From NCBI GenBank assembly GCA_951801675.1, contig CATONX010000007.1, positions 1 through 64,000 on the forward strand: 64,000 nt of DNA, given 5' to 3'. Positions within the stretch are counted from its first letter, which is position 1. Each line of letters opens with the position of its first letter. Origin of the DNA: an uncultured Eubacteriales bacterium. GTDB taxonomy: Bacteria; Bacillota; Clostridia; Oscillospirales; Acutalibacteraceae. The notes under the pieces are model-generated. The model had not been told where the DNA came from and made no database searches. It saw nothing but the letters and a program-made list of their open reading frames with translations. Positions 1-8,804 of this stretch are shown piece by piece. Position numbers and translations under genes: made by a program.

Positions 1-205
1 GGAAACCACCGTCACTCTCTCGCCGGAGGAAGCGCTCGCCAAGGCCAAGGATCAGATCGCTGTCATGGAAACCGAACAGCTCGACGGCATCGAAATTGTG
101 GAGCGCCAGGAAAGCAGCGTCCAAAGCGATACGGCTCTGACCTATACAATTGTGTATATTTGCCATGAAAATATTGGGTACGAGGAAGAAATTTTGTTAA
201 ACTAA
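1..205 (+). CDS. yqfD: Sporulation protein YqfD, C-terminal end (partial)
   Basis: The second reading frame is open from the window edge to the TAA at 203-205. It gives 67 residues ending in VYICHENIGYEEEILLN. A Cys followed by a glutamate-rich ENI tail is what I recall for the C-terminus of YqfD, a membrane protein needed for stage IV of endospore formation. The main support is position: in Bacillus and Clostridia yqfD lies directly upstream of phoH, as here. The start and most of the protein lie outside the window. The identification is therefore mostly from gene order plus a plausible tail. Confidence 0.7.
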   Translation, partial: ETTVTLSPEEALAKAKDQIAVMETEQLDGIEIVERQESSVQSDTALTYTIVYICHENIGYEEEILLN

Positions 206-218
206 TTTAGGATAAGGG

Positions 219-247
219 ATGACTTTAGCCAAAGAATATGGTATAAT
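219..247 (+). promoter_or_regulatory. Promoter for phoH operon (extended -10)
   Basis: The -10 TATAAT is at 242-247, preceded by TG one base upstream (239-240), an extended -10. The -35-like ATGACT is at 219-224 with a 17-bp spacer. It lies between the end of yqfD and the phoH start, so phoH and the genes after it can be transcribed independently of the sporulation gene. Confidence 0.7.
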
Positions 248-357
248 ACTACAAAATACGGATGTAAATTCTGTCAAGTTCACTCACAAAAGGCGGATTG
301 GATAAAATATCCGTGGAAACTTGTGGGTTTTCGACGAAATAAAAGGCAGGGAAATGC

Positions 358-1344
358 ATGTTTGAACAAACCATCAACATCGACCGCATGGAGCATGCGG
401 TCGCCTTGTTCGGCAGCTTTGACGAAAACATCAAGCTGATCGAAAACGAATACGGCGTCACCATTTTAAGCCGCGGGTCGGACCTAAAGCTGACCGGCGA
501 GCCGGAGAACGTGGGGCGGGCGGCCCGGGCCATCGGCGCTTTACTTGCCATGATCAACAAGGGCGAAAGCCTGACCGACCAAAGCGTGCGGTACGTGATT
601 TCTTTGGTCAAGGACGGGTGTGAGGACAAAATCACCTCCATTGCCAGCGACTGCATCTGCATCACCGCCAAGGGAAAACCCATCAAGCCCAAGACCTTAG
701 GGCAGAAGCGGTATGTGGAGGCCATTGCGCACAACACCATCACCCTGGGTATCGGCCCTGCCGGCACCGGCAAGACCTATCTGGCGGTGGCCATGGCGGT
801 CAACGCCTTTCGGGCCCGGTCGGTCAACCGCATCATTCTCACCCGGCCGGCGGTGGAAGCGGGGGAAAAGCTGGGCTTCCTGCCCGGGGACCTGCAAAGC
901 AAGGTAGACCCCTACCTGCGGCCTTTGTACGACGCGCTTTTCGACATGCTGGGAGCGGAAACCTACCAGAAGTACCTGGAACGGGGAAACATCGAAGTAG
1001 CGCCGCTCGCCTACATGCGCGGGCGCACGCTGGACGACAGCTTTATTATCCTCGACGAAGCGCAGAACACCACTCCCGAGCAGATGAAAATGTTTTTGAC
1101 CCGCTTAGGGTTCAATTCGAAGATCGTCGTCACCGGCGACATTACCCAGGTGGATTTGGGCGAAGGGAAACGGTCGGGTCTCGTGGAGGTCATGCGGATT
1201 CTCAAAGGGATCGACGACATCGCCATCTGCCAGTTTAACGAAAAAGACGTGGTGCGTCACAAGCTCGTGCAGGAAATCATCAAAGCCTATGAGCGGGCCA
1301 ACGAACGCCGCGAGGATGCAAAACGGAGGAACAGCCATGGATAA
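358..1344 (+). CDS. phoH: PhoH-like phosphate starvation-inducible ATPase
   Basis: This 328-residue protein has the PhoH family layout: an N-terminal domain of about 110 residues (KH-like in this family) and a P-loop NTPase domain. Walker A GPAGTGKT is at residues 133-140, Walker B FIILDEAQN follows, and a sensor segment VVTGDITQVD comes later. PhoH proteins are cytoplasmic ATPases linked to RNA metabolism; their exact substrate is not settled. The coding end overlaps the ybeY start by 8 bp, so the two are translationally coupled. A weak purine-rich site (GGCAGGG) precedes the ATG. Length and order yqfD-phoH-ybeY are typical for Firmicutes. Confidence 0.95.
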   Translation: MFEQTINIDRMEHAVALFGSFDENIKLIENEYGVTILSRGSDLKLTGEPENVGRAARAIGALLAMINKGESLTDQSVRYVISLVKDGCEDKITSIASDCICITAKGKPIKPKTLGQKRYVEAIAHNTITLGIGPAGTGKTYLAVAMAVNAFRARSVNRIILTRPAVEAGEKLGFLPGDLQSKVDPYLRPLYDALFDMLGAETYQKYLERGNIEVAPLAYMRGRTLDDSFIILDEAQNTTPEQMKMFLTRLGFNSKIVVTGDITQVDLGEGKRSGLVEVMRILKGIDDIAICQFNEKDVVRHKLVQEIIKAYERANERREDAKRRNSHG

Positions 1345-1849
1345 GATCAAGGTCATGATTGAAAACCGCCAGAAGGAAGTCAAAATTCCCACCGGCCTTC
1401 GCCTGCTGGTGCGCCGCACCTGCAACGCCGTGCTGACCCTGGAACAGTTCCAAGGTTCCGCGGAAATCAGCGTCAGCTTTGTCAACGACCAGCAGATCCG
1501 CGAGCTTAACGCAAAGTTCCGCGGAAAGGACATTTCCACCGACGTGCTGTCCTTCCCCATGGGGGAAGGGGACGATTATGAGATCGATCCCGCTACCGGC
1601 GCGAAAATCCTGGGAGACATCATCATCTCCATGGAGCACGCAGTAGACCAGGCCAGCCGTTACGGCCATTCGCTGCAGCGGGAGGTAGGCTTTTTGACCG
1701 CCCATTCCATGCTCCACCTGCTGGGCTACGACCATGAGGACGGGGGCCTGGAAGCGGTGAAGATGCGCGAGAAGGAAGAAGCGGTTCTGATTATGCTGGG
1801 CCTGCCCCGGAATGCCAGCTATGCATTCCAGGACGAGGACGAAATCTAA
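1337..1849 (+). CDS. ybeY: Endoribonuclease YbeY, 16S rRNA 3'-end maturation
   Basis: YbeY is a single-domain zinc endoribonuclease in 16S rRNA 3' maturation and ribosome quality control. The signature H-x3-H-x5-H is present as HSMLHLLGYDH. The preceding FRGKDISTDVLSFPM segment is also typical. I place the start at ATG 1337, preceded by GGAGGA (1325-1330), giving 170 residues. The frame is open further upstream (to 1289), but that would run deep into phoH without a ribosome-binding site. It overlaps the phoH stop by 8 bp and is followed by dgkA after 8 bp. Confidence 0.95.
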   Translation: MDKIKVMIENRQKEVKIPTGLRLLVRRTCNAVLTLEQFQGSAEISVSFVNDQQIRELNAKFRGKDISTDVLSFPMGEGDDYEIDPATGAKILGDIIISMEHAVDQASRYGHSLQREVGFLTAHSMLHLLGYDHEDGGLEAVKMREKEEAVLIMLGLPRNASYAFQDEDEI

Positions 1850-1857
1850 GGAGCGCT

Positions 1858-2358
1858 ATGAGAAGTCTGCTGCGAAGCTTCCGTTTTGCGCTGCGGGGCA
1901 TCCTGTTTTGCATCTGCAACGAGCGGAACATGAGGATTCATCTGGTGGTGGCCGTTTATGTGTTCACCCTGTCTCATTTCTTCCCGCTGTCCAATGTGGA
2001 ATACGCGGTGCTGATCATCAGCATCGTAATGGTCATCGCGGCCGAAATCATCAACACGGCAATCGAAGAATTCGTGGACATTTCCTCTCCCAGCTTTGAC
2101 CCCTTAGCCCGAATCGCCAAGGATACGGCGGCAGGTGCGGTATTCGTCACGGCAGTAGGGGCGGTGGGAGTGGCGCTGTGCATTTTCTGGAAGCCGGAGG
2201 GCTTTTGCAACATCGGGCGGTATTTCACCGATAACCCGTCCATGCTCATCGTCGCCGGCGTCTTTACGGTGCTGGCTCTCATTTTCATCTTTGCCGGGCC
2301 CAACCGGATGCGCACGGTGGTAAAAACCAACCGCAAATCAAACGAACATAAGAAATAG
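1858..2358 (+). CDS. dgkA: Diacylglycerol/undecaprenol kinase, DgkA family
   Basis: This is a small integral membrane kinase that in Gram-positives mostly phosphorylates undecaprenol to supply the wall-lipid carrier. Visible family motifs are the N-terminal SFRFALRG, NERNMRIHL, the catalytic helix EIINTAIEEFVD and the ARIAKDTAAGAV loop. At 166 residues it is longer than the usual 120-130. After a third hydrophobic segment it carries an extra loop and a further transmembrane segment (about residues 134-155), ending in a basic Lys/Arg/Asn tail. The start follows AAGGAG at 1848-1853, overlapping the ybeY stop. In many Firmicutes a cytidine deaminase gene follows dgkA before era; here it is absent. 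Confidence 0.92.
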   Translation: MRSLLRSFRFALRGILFCICNERNMRIHLVVAVYVFTLSHFFPLSNVEYAVLIISIVMVIAAEIINTAIEEFVDISSPSFDPLARIAKDTAAGAVFVTAVGAVGVALCIFWKPEGFCNIGRYFTDNPSMLIVAGVFTVLALIFIFAGPNRMRTVVKTNRKSNEHKK

Positions 2359-2552
2359 ACATAGGTCGGTTGTTCTTTATAAAGAGGACCATGGGAATGC
2401 ACCGGTCAGCCGCAACATGCGGGAGCCGCCATACAGCACGGATGTATGATTGGGTGCCTGCGGCAAAGCTGGTTTCGCCGGTTCTTCGGATGCAAAAGGA
2501 GGAGTGTGTCGTTTTCTTTTTTCTCTCAACACCGCGTTTTGAGATGGGGAGT

Positions 2553-2581
2553 TTGAACGATTCCCTGAAATTTGCTATAGA
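2553..2581 (+). promoter_or_regulatory. Promoter upstream of GT1 glycosyltransferase
   Basis: TTGAAC (2553-2558), a 17-bp spacer and TATAGA (2576-2581), with TG one base before the -10. It sits in the 300-bp gap between dgkA and the glycosyltransferase and gives the inserted gene pair its own promoter. Otherwise the gap holds only a poorly supported 76-codon frame. Confidence 0.7.
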
Positions 2582-2658
2582 AAACAAATGGACAAGATGA
2601 CAAGCGAGAAACGTGTGCCGCATACGCGGTTTTGAGAAAAAACAAAGGATGGACGACC

Positions 2659-3867
2659 ATGAATCGAGCGGTTATTTTCACAATGGGAACCCGGGGAGAC
2701 GTGCAGCCATATATTTTCCTTGCACAAGCTCTGAAGGAAGCCGGTCTTAGCGTGACAATCGGGACCCACCCCTGCTGGAACGCCCTCGTGAGGGACGCCG
2801 GGATTGATTTTGTTCCGATCGGGCCGGACGTGGATATTGAATTTGAGGCCTCCGTCATCCGCGGAAAAACCAAAAACCCCATGCTAAGCATGTTTAAGAC
2901 CATGAAGTTTGTGTTCAACATCATCGAGCACTCTTCTAGTGATATTTACGAGGCCTGCAAGGGAAAAGACCTTGTAATTGTGTCTCACAGCCAGATGGGT
3001 GCAACGGAAGCGCAAGCGCTGGAAATCCAAACGGTGAATGTAACACTGCAGACCGAAATGATCCCTCAGACAAACAAGCCGAAAACCATACGCGACCGCA
3101 TGGTCGCCGCGCTTGTCAATCCGCAGATGGCGAAGCCCTACAACAAAATCAGGAAACTCTACCGGCTGCCTCCGGTAAAGTCCATGGACGGGGTTATGTC
3201 CAAAAAGCTGAACCTGATTCCCATCAGCCGTTATATGGCCGAGCAAAATCCATTTTGGGATGAGAGAAACAAAGTGGTAGGCTATTGGTACAAGGAGGCG
3301 GAGGGCTACCAGCCGGAGGAATCGCTGCGTTCCTTTCTGGACGCGGGCGAAAAACCGGTGATCCTGGCGCTTGGAGCGATGTCGTTTGAAAGCAGGCAGG
3401 AACGGGACAAGCTGGATCTCTTTGTGCACGCGTTTCAAAAAACAGGAATGCGTGCGGTCATTCAGGGCTTCCACAAAACGCTTGTGGACTATCCTCTTCC
3501 GGAAACGATGCTTTCCATTGGCTCGGTCCCGCACAGCTGGCTCTTTCAGCAGGGCTTTTGCGTAATACACCATTGCGGGTTCGGAACCACGGCTTCCTCG
3601 CTGCTTTACGCCATTCCTTCCATTCCAATCCCCCATGTTTTGGACCAGTTCGCGTTTGCAAAGCGCCTGTATGAGTTGAACGCGGGAGTAAAACCGATCA
3701 AGGCAAGCGAATTGACGGAAGAAATGTTGATCCGTTCCATTGAGGAATTAAAGGAGCGGTATGATGAGATACTGGGGCAGGTTACGGATTTGTCCCGGAA
3801 AATGAAGGCGGAGAACGGACTGGAAAACGCAGTCGCGCTTATCCGGGAGGCCGCAGGTCCTTTTTAA
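2659..3867 (+). CDS. GT1-family (UDP-glucosyltransferase-like) glycosyltransferase
   Basis: A 402-residue GT-B fold glycosyltransferase of the MGT/sterol-glucosyltransferase type, with an N-terminal acceptor domain opening MNRAVIFTMGTRGDVQPY. The C-terminal nucleotide-sugar motif HHCGFGTTASSLLYAIPSI is followed by PIPHVLDQFAFA, matching the family's HHGG-GTT...P...DQ signature. Relatives glycosylate lipids, polyketides or macrolides; the acceptor cannot be told from sequence. ATG 2659 is chosen because AAAGGATGG lies 7 nt upstream; the frame extends to 2632 without a good site. It and the next gene interrupt the usual dgkA-era neighbourhood and have their own promoter, which suggests later insertion. 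Drug inactivation is possible but unproven. Confidence 0.85.
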   Translation: MNRAVIFTMGTRGDVQPYIFLAQALKEAGLSVTIGTHPCWNALVRDAGIDFVPIGPDVDIEFEASVIRGKTKNPMLSMFKTMKFVFNIIEHSSSDIYEACKGKDLVIVSHSQMGATEAQALEIQTVNVTLQTEMIPQTNKPKTIRDRMVAALVNPQMAKPYNKIRKLYRLPPVKSMDGVMSKKLNLIPISRYMAEQNPFWDERNKVVGYWYKEAEGYQPEESLRSFLDAGEKPVILALGAMSFESRQERDKLDLFVHAFQKTGMRAVIQGFHKTLVDYPLPETMLSIGSVPHSWLFQQGFCVIHHCGFGTTASSLLYAIPSIPIPHVLDQFAFAKRLYELNAGVKPIKASELTEEMLIRSIEELKERYDEILGQVTDLSRKMKAENGLENAVALIREAAGPF

Positions 3868-3962
3868 AAGGATCAACCGAGGCTTACGATTGCAAAAAGG
3901 CCGATAGGCACCGTTCGCTTGCGCTTAGGGAACCAGCCGACGGAATAAAGGAGGTTATTCAG

Positions 3963-4358
3963 ATGACCCGTTTACGAAGACGTTCGTATGCCAGAAAACG
4001 CACTCCATGGGTGCGGGGTCTGCTGGTGTCGCTGCTCTTAATCGCGGAAGCAGTTTCGGGCCTTGTTTCCCCGCCCGCCGCCAATGTCTTGTCCGCCTCG
4101 GTCATGACGGCTCTGTTTCTTGCGGGCGGCGCAATCGGCGTTCTTTCGCTTCTCTTTCTGCTGGGGCTGCAGCGGTTTTCCTTCGCAAAAGCGGGACTTC
4201 AGTTCTGCTTATGTCTGGAAGCGGCCTATTACATCGGAATGATTGTTTATCTGTTCTTGATCCCGGTCCCAGTGGCCGCTCTGGTTCTATCCATAGCCGT
4301 GGCGGCGGCCATGCTGGCGGTCATCCTTTCGATGCTGGTTTCCCTGGCAAAGCGCTAA
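3963..4358 (+). CDS. Small hypothetical membrane protein
   Basis: I do not recognise this 131-residue protein. It has a basic N-terminus (RLRRRSYARKR) and about four hydrophobic segments near residues 18-35, 45-68, 76-98 and 103-127, ending in AKR, so it is a multi-pass inner-membrane protein. Its start is well supported by AAAGGAGG nine bases upstream. It lies 95 bp after the glycosyltransferase and 78 bp before era, on the same strand, and may share the glycosyltransferase promoter. No catalytic motif is visible. Confidence 0.7.
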   Translation: MTRLRRRSYARKRTPWVRGLLVSLLLIAEAVSGLVSPPAANVLSASVMTALFLAGGAIGVLSLLFLLGLQRFSFAKAGLQFCLCLEAAYYIGMIVYLFLIPVPVAALVLSIAVAAAMLAVILSMLVSLAKR

Positions 4359-4436
4359 CTTGACAATCTGTCCCGGTAAGGGGCTTACATCAAACAAACG
4401 TTGGCCGCGTTCGCGGCGGTTATACAAAGGAGTTTT

Positions 4437-5357
4437 ATGAAAAAGCAAGCCAACTCTCAACCAAAAACCAAGTCTGCCTTTCTTTCCATTGTGGGCAAGC
4501 CCAACGTGGGCAAGTCCTCCATCATGAACGCGATGCTCGGGCAGAAGGTGGCCATCGTCTCCCCGAAGCCTCAGACCACCCGCACCCGCATCATGGGGGT
4601 GCTCACCCAGGGAGAAACCCAGCTGGTGTTTATCGACACGCCCGGCCTTCACAAGCCTCGCACCCGTTTGGGCGATTACATGGTCAAGACGGTGAGCGAG
4701 TCGGTGTCGGGAGTGGACGCCTGCCTGCTGGTGGTGGAGCCGGAGGGGGAGCTGACGGAATCGGAGCTGTCCCTCATCCAAAATTTTAAGAAAAACCATA
4801 TGCCGGCCATCCTGGCCATCAATAAAATCGATCTGCTTGCGAACAAGGAAGCCCTCCTGTCGCGGATTTTGCAGTTTTCCTCCCTCTACGAGTTTGATGC
4901 GGTGGTGCCGGTGTCCGCCCTGAAGGGCAGCGGGATGGACGAGCTCATTGCCGAGCTCAAGAAGCATGCCGCGCCCGGGCCGCACTTTTTCGACGACGAC
5001 GCTCTGACCGACATGCCGGAAAAGGTACTGGCGGGCGAGATCATCCGGGAAAAGCTTCTGGAGCTGCTGGACAAGGAGATTCCCCACGGGGTCGCCGTTT
5101 CGGTGGAAACCATGCGGGAACGGGAGGACGAAAGCGGTATCACCGACATAGAGGCGATCATCTACTGCGAAAAGCAGAGCCACAAGGGCATCATCATTGG
5201 CAAGCAGGGCGCTATGTTAAAGGCGGTGGGCTCGAAGGCCCGGGCAGACATGGAGCGCTTTTTTGACTGCAAAATCAACCTGCAATGCTGGGTAAAGGTC
5301 AAGGAGGACTGGCGCAACCGGCAGGGACTTTTGCGCAGTTTCGGGTATAACGAATAA
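4437..5357 (+). CDS. era: GTPase Era, 30S ribosomal subunit assembly
   Basis: Era is an essential GTPase that binds the 3' end of 16S rRNA during 30S maturation. The 306-residue protein has G1 GKPNVGKS at residues 20-27, G3 DTPG, G4 NKID, and a C-terminal KH RNA-binding domain containing the GKQGAMLK turn and the family's terminal CWVKVKEDWRN. ATG 4437 follows AAAGGAG; upstream in-frame extension to 4401 starts at TTG without a site. It works with YbeY, encoded a few genes upstream, in 16S 3'-end processing. The order era-yqzL-recO is conserved in Firmicutes. Confidence 0.97.
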   Translation: MKKQANSQPKTKSAFLSIVGKPNVGKSSIMNAMLGQKVAIVSPKPQTTRTRIMGVLTQGETQLVFIDTPGLHKPRTRLGDYMVKTVSESVSGVDACLLVVEPEGELTESELSLIQNFKKNHMPAILAINKIDLLANKEALLSRILQFSSLYEFDAVVPVSALKGSGMDELIAELKKHAAPGPHFFDDDALTDMPEKVLAGEIIREKLLELLDKEIPHGVAVSVETMREREDESGITDIEAIIYCEKQSHKGIIIGKQGAMLKAVGSKARADMERFFDCKINLQCWVKVKEDWRNRQGLLRSFGYNE

Positions 5358-5392
5358 TTTTTCAAGACCAAAATCGATTTTTTTAAAAAGGT

Positions 5393-5422
5393 TTCACATA
5401 TTCCCCACCATTTCCCTATAAT
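5393..5422 (+). promoter_or_regulatory. Promoter for yqzL-recO
   Basis: TTCACA (5393-5398), 18-bp spacer, TATAAT (5417-5422). It lies in the 131-bp gap between era and yqzL, just after a TTTTTT run following era. Confidence 0.65.
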
Positions 5423-5488
5423 ATCCTAGTAGAGAACGGTTACAATGAAAACAGAACTTGAATATTCGGACAGGGAGGCACTGGGAAA

Positions 5489-5647
5489 ATGGAACGAAAC
5501 GATTTGTGGTCTGCGTTTGAAAAAACCGGCAGTGTGCGGGACTATCTCAATTACCGCGGCATCCCGGCGGCTAAATCGGCACAGGGGGATTTTCGCCATG
5601 CTTCTGAGCACCAACGGCCTGATACTCAGAGAACAGAATACCGGTGA
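5489..5647 (+). CDS. yqzL: YqzL-like small protein
   Basis: This 52-codon gene begins ATG 5489 (MERNDLWSAFEKTGSVRDYL) and ends TGA 5645-5647, with GGGAGG at 5473-5478. The opening Trp followed by FEKTGSVRDYL is the hallmark of the short YqzL family (in Bacillus a 'W-x-x-F-x-x-TG' peptide), which sits between era and recO. Its function is unknown. The family members I recall are 45-50 residues, so the length fits. Its 3' end overlaps recO by 50 bp in another frame, suggesting coupled translation. Confidence 0.75.
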   Translation: MERNDLWSAFEKTGSVRDYLNYRGIPAAKSAQGDFRHASEHQRPDTQRTEYR

Positions 5648-6350
5648 GGACGACCGGATCATTACCATACTGACCAAGGAACGCGGCGTGATCCGGGCGT
5701 TTGCCAACAAAGCGCGGCGGATCAAAAGCAAAAACACCTCGGCGACCTCTCTGCTTTCGTATTCCCGGCTGACCCTTTACTTCGGCCGGGACAAATACAC
5801 GGTGAACGAGGCGGAGCCCATCGAGGTGTTTTTTCATTTGCGCGAGGATTTGGTATTATTGTCGCTGGCCCAGTATTTCTGCGAGCTGTGCTTGAACCTG
5901 GCGCCCAAGGAGGAGGACGCGGAGGAAACGCTTCGCTTTGTTCTCAACACCCTTTCCATGCTGGCAAGGGAGAAGCGGCCGCCGGCTTTTCTAAAGCCGG
6001 TGTTTGAGCTGCGGCTTTTGTCCATGGCGGGGTACATGCCGGACCTAACTATGTGCGAAGCCTGCGGCTGCTATGAGGCGGCGGAGATGCAGCTGCTCTT
6101 GCGAAGCGGACGGCTTCGCTGCATGGCCTGTGGGCCGGTAGCGGAACCCTCGGCACGGCTTCCCAAGGGCGTGCTCTTTGCCATGCGGCACATCGTCTAT
6201 GCCGAGCCGGAAAAGCTTTTCTCCTTTTCCCTGCCGGAGAAAAGCCTTAAGATCCTGTCGGACGCCTGCGAACGCTATCTGCTGGCGCAGATCGACCGGG
6301 GATTTCCCACGCTGCAGTTTTACCACGGCTTAGTGGATTTCGCGGGATAG
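5598..6350 (+). CDS. recO: DNA repair protein RecO
   Basis: RecO anneals single strands and loads RecA in the RecFOR pathway. The 250-residue protein has an OB-fold opening (MLLSTNGLILREQNTGEDDRIITIL...), a helical domain, and a zinc finger of four cysteines (CEACGC...CMACG, about residues 152-184). The frame is open to 5445, but ATG 5598 matches the family N-terminus and is preceded by AGGGGGA at 5583-5589; the extra upstream codons coincide with yqzL. MutS2 follows after 44 bp. Confidence 0.95.
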   Translation: MLLSTNGLILREQNTGEDDRIITILTKERGVIRAFANKARRIKSKNTSATSLLSYSRLTLYFGRDKYTVNEAEPIEVFFHLREDLVLLSLAQYFCELCLNLAPKEEDAEETLRFVLNTLSMLAREKRPPAFLKPVFELRLLSMAGYMPDLTMCEACGCYEAAEMQLLLRSGRLRCMACGPVAEPSARLPKGVLFAMRHIVYAEPEKLFSFSLPEKSLKILSDACERYLLAQIDRGFPTLQFYHGLVDFAG

Positions 6351-6394
6351 GGCCTTTTGTTTTTGAATTCGTCACAGAAATGGAGATTACATAT

Positions 6395-8779
6395 ATGAGT
6401 GATAAAACACTTTCTCATCATCAGCGGGCGCTGGAGCTTCCCAAGGTGCTCGCCATGCTGGCAAAGGAAGCCCCTTGTGAGGACTGCGCCAGACTTGCAC
6501 TGGAATTAAAGCCTTCCAGCGAGCTTCACGAGGTAGAGCATCTTCTGGCCCAGACGCAGGACGCCCATATGCTCATCGGCCGGTTCGGAAGCCCTTCCTT
6601 CGGCGGGCTCAAAAACATGGCGAACGCCATGGCCAGGGCCAACGCCGGCGGAAGCTTAAGCATGCGCGAGCTTTTGGACATTGCGGAAAACCTGCGGGTC
6701 ATGCGTTCTCTGACCGACTGGCGGGCCCACTGCGAAGGGGTCGAAAGCTGCTTAGACGACATATTCGGGGCGATTTTCCCCAACAAATACCTGGAAAACC
6801 GCATTCACGCCTGCATTTTATCCGAAGAGGAGATGGCGGACGCCGCCTCCCCTACCCTGCACGACATCCGGCGCAAGATGCGGGCGGCTTCCTCGAAAGT
6901 GCGCGAACAGCTGGACAAGCTGGTGCGCTCCCCCGCTTACCAGCGGTATTTGCAGGACCCCATCGTCACCATCCGGTCCGACCGGTTCGTGGTGCCGGTG
7001 AAGGCGGAGCACCGGGCGGACGTGCCGGGCTTGGTACACGACACGTCGTCGAGCGGGGCGACGGTGTTTGTCGAGCCCATCGGCGCGGTGCAGGCCAACA
7101 ATGAGCTCAAGGTGCTCAAGGCAAAGGAAGCGGCCGAAATCGAGCGGATTCTCTTTGAGCTGTCCGCCGAGGTGGGTTCCTTCTCGGAAAGCTTAAACCG
7201 CAGCTACGCGCTGGCGGTGGAGTTGGGGCTCATTTTCAGCAAAGCCCGGCTCGCCTATACCATGAAGGCTTCGGTCCCCGCCGTCAACGAGGCGGGGAAA
7301 ATCAACCTGAAAAAAGCCCGCCATCCTCTCATTGACCCCAAGCAGGTGGTGGCGACCGACATTCAGCTGGGCTACCAGTTCGACACCCTGGTCATCACCG
7401 GTCCCAACACGGGCGGCAAGACGGTGGCGCTGAAAACGGTGGGACTTTTGACCCTGATGACCATGTGCGGCCTGATGATCCCGGTGTCGGACGGGAGCGC
7501 GGTGTCCTTGTTCGACCATGTGCTGGCGGACATCGGGGACGAGCAGAGCATCGAGCAGTCCTTGTCCACCTTCTCGGCCCACATGACCAACATCATCGCC
7601 ATTCTTGACGAGGCGGACGACCGTTCCCTGGTCCTCTTGGACGAGCTGGGCGCGGGCACCGATCCCATTGAGGGCGCGGCCCTGGCGATGGCGATTTTGG
7701 AAAACTTGCGGGCAAAGGGGGCGCGCCTGTGCGCCACCACCCATTATGCGGAGCTCAAGGCCTACGCGCTGCAGACGCCGGGAGTGGAAAACGGATGCTG
7801 CGAATTCGACGTAAAGACCCTGCGCCCCACCTACCGGCTGCTCATCGGCATTCCGGGGCGTTCCAACGCGTTCGCCATCAGCGAACGGCTGGGGATGCCC
7901 GCGCCGGTGGTGGAGCGGGCGAGAGCGCTGGTAAGCGCGGAAAGCACCAAATTTGAGGACGTGGTGGACAAGCTCGAGCAAAGCCGCCAGTCCATGGAGG
8001 AGCGCCGGCAGGAGGCGGAGGCCATGCGCCTGGCTGCCGAACGGGCGGCAAAGGAAGCAAACGACCGGCTTGCGCGGATGGAACGGGACCAGGACCGGGA
8101 ATTGGAAGCGGCCCGGGTACGGGCACGGGACATTGTCGAGCAGGCGAAACGCCAGGCGCATCAGCTGATGGATGAGCTGGACGCTCTGCGTAAGCAAAAG
8201 GACGCGGCCCAGTTCAGCCTCAAAGCCGCCCAGGCCAAGGCGGAGCTTAAGGCCAAGCTGCGGCGCCTGGACGACCTTGCGGACCCGGTTAAGGAACAGT
8301 CGGATGAGGACTATGTGCTGCCCCGGCCGCTGAAGGTAGGAGACACGGTGCTCATCACGTCGCTGGGCACGGCCGGCACCGTCATCAGCCTGCCCGACAG
8401 CAAGGGGAACGTGGAAGTTCAGGCCGGGATTATCAAAACAAGGGTGCCGCTTAAGTCGGTGCGGCTGACCGCGGCGAAAAAGGCGAAGCCTGCCCGGGCG
8501 GCCACCCGAAGCGTGACCAGCCGCGCCACCGCCCGAGCGGAAACCTCTGTGGATCTGCGGGGCAAGGCGGCGGACGAAGCGCTGATGGACTTAGACCAGT
8601 TCATCGACCAATGCCTATTAAACGGCATCGAGGAAATCACCATCATCCACGGCAAAGGGACCGGCGTGCTGCGCACCGCCGTGCAAAAGCACCTGCGCAC
8701 CCATCCGAGCATTCTCACCTTCCGTTCGGGGGTCTATGGCGAGGGAGAACAAGGCGTCACCATCGCTCAGCTCAAATAA
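6395..8779 (+). CDS. mutS2: Endonuclease MutS2 (SMR-domain MutS paralogue)
   Basis: MutS2 in Firmicutes splits or rescues collided ribosomes and suppresses homologous recombination; it is not a mismatch-repair protein. The 794-residue product has the MutS core, an ATPase with Walker A GPNTGGKT and Walker B LVLLDELGAGTDP. A long charged coiled coil (roughly residues 510-640) follows, then a KOW-like segment and a C-terminal Smr nuclease domain (DLRGKAADEAL...HGKGTGVLR). I choose ATG 6395 over ATG 6380 because TGGAG at 6381-6385 gives correct spacing only to the former. A strong terminator follows. Confidence 0.95.
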   Translation: MSDKTLSHHQRALELPKVLAMLAKEAPCEDCARLALELKPSSELHEVEHLLAQTQDAHMLIGRFGSPSFGGLKNMANAMARANAGGSLSMRELLDIAENLRVMRSLTDWRAHCEGVESCLDDIFGAIFPNKYLENRIHACILSEEEMADAASPTLHDIRRKMRAASSKVREQLDKLVRSPAYQRYLQDPIVTIRSDRFVVPVKAEHRADVPGLVHDTSSSGATVFVEPIGAVQANNELKVLKAKEAAEIERILFELSAEVGSFSESLNRSYALAVELGLIFSKARLAYTMKASVPAVNEAGKINLKKARHPLIDPKQVVATDIQLGYQFDTLVITGPNTGGKTVALKTVGLLTLMTMCGLMIPVSDGSAVSLFDHVLADIGDEQSIEQSLSTFSAHMTNIIAILDEADDRSLVLLDELGAGTDPIEGAALAMAILENLRAKGARLCATTHYAELKAYALQTPGVENGCCEFDVKTLRPTYRLLIGIPGRSNAFAISERLGMPAPVVERARALVSAESTKFEDVVDKLEQSRQSMEERRQEAEAMRLAAERAAKEANDRLARMERDQDRELEAARVRARDIVEQAKRQAHQLMDELDALRKQKDAAQFSLKAAQAKAELKAKLRRLDDLADPVKEQSDEDYVLPRPLKVGDTVLITSLGTAGTVISLPDSKGNVEVQAGIIKTRVPLKSVRLTAAKKAKPARAATRSVTSRATARAETSVDLRGKAADEALMDLDQFIDQCLLNGIEEITIIHGKGTGVLRTAVQKHLRTHPSILTFRSGVYGEGEQGVTIAQLK

Positions 8780-8804
8780 CGAATCAAAACCGCGTTGCGG
8801 CAGC

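Noticed and set aside
2494-2556. Short leader frame after AAAAGGAGG at about 2494-2502
   Set aside because: Would encode about 16 Phe/Ser-rich residues and lies upstream of the likely promoter of the following gene.
2370-2600. 76-codon open frame between dgkA and the glycosyltransferase
   Set aside because: No usable ribosome-binding site, low-complexity Phe/Ser stretch, and it runs through the promoter of the next gene.
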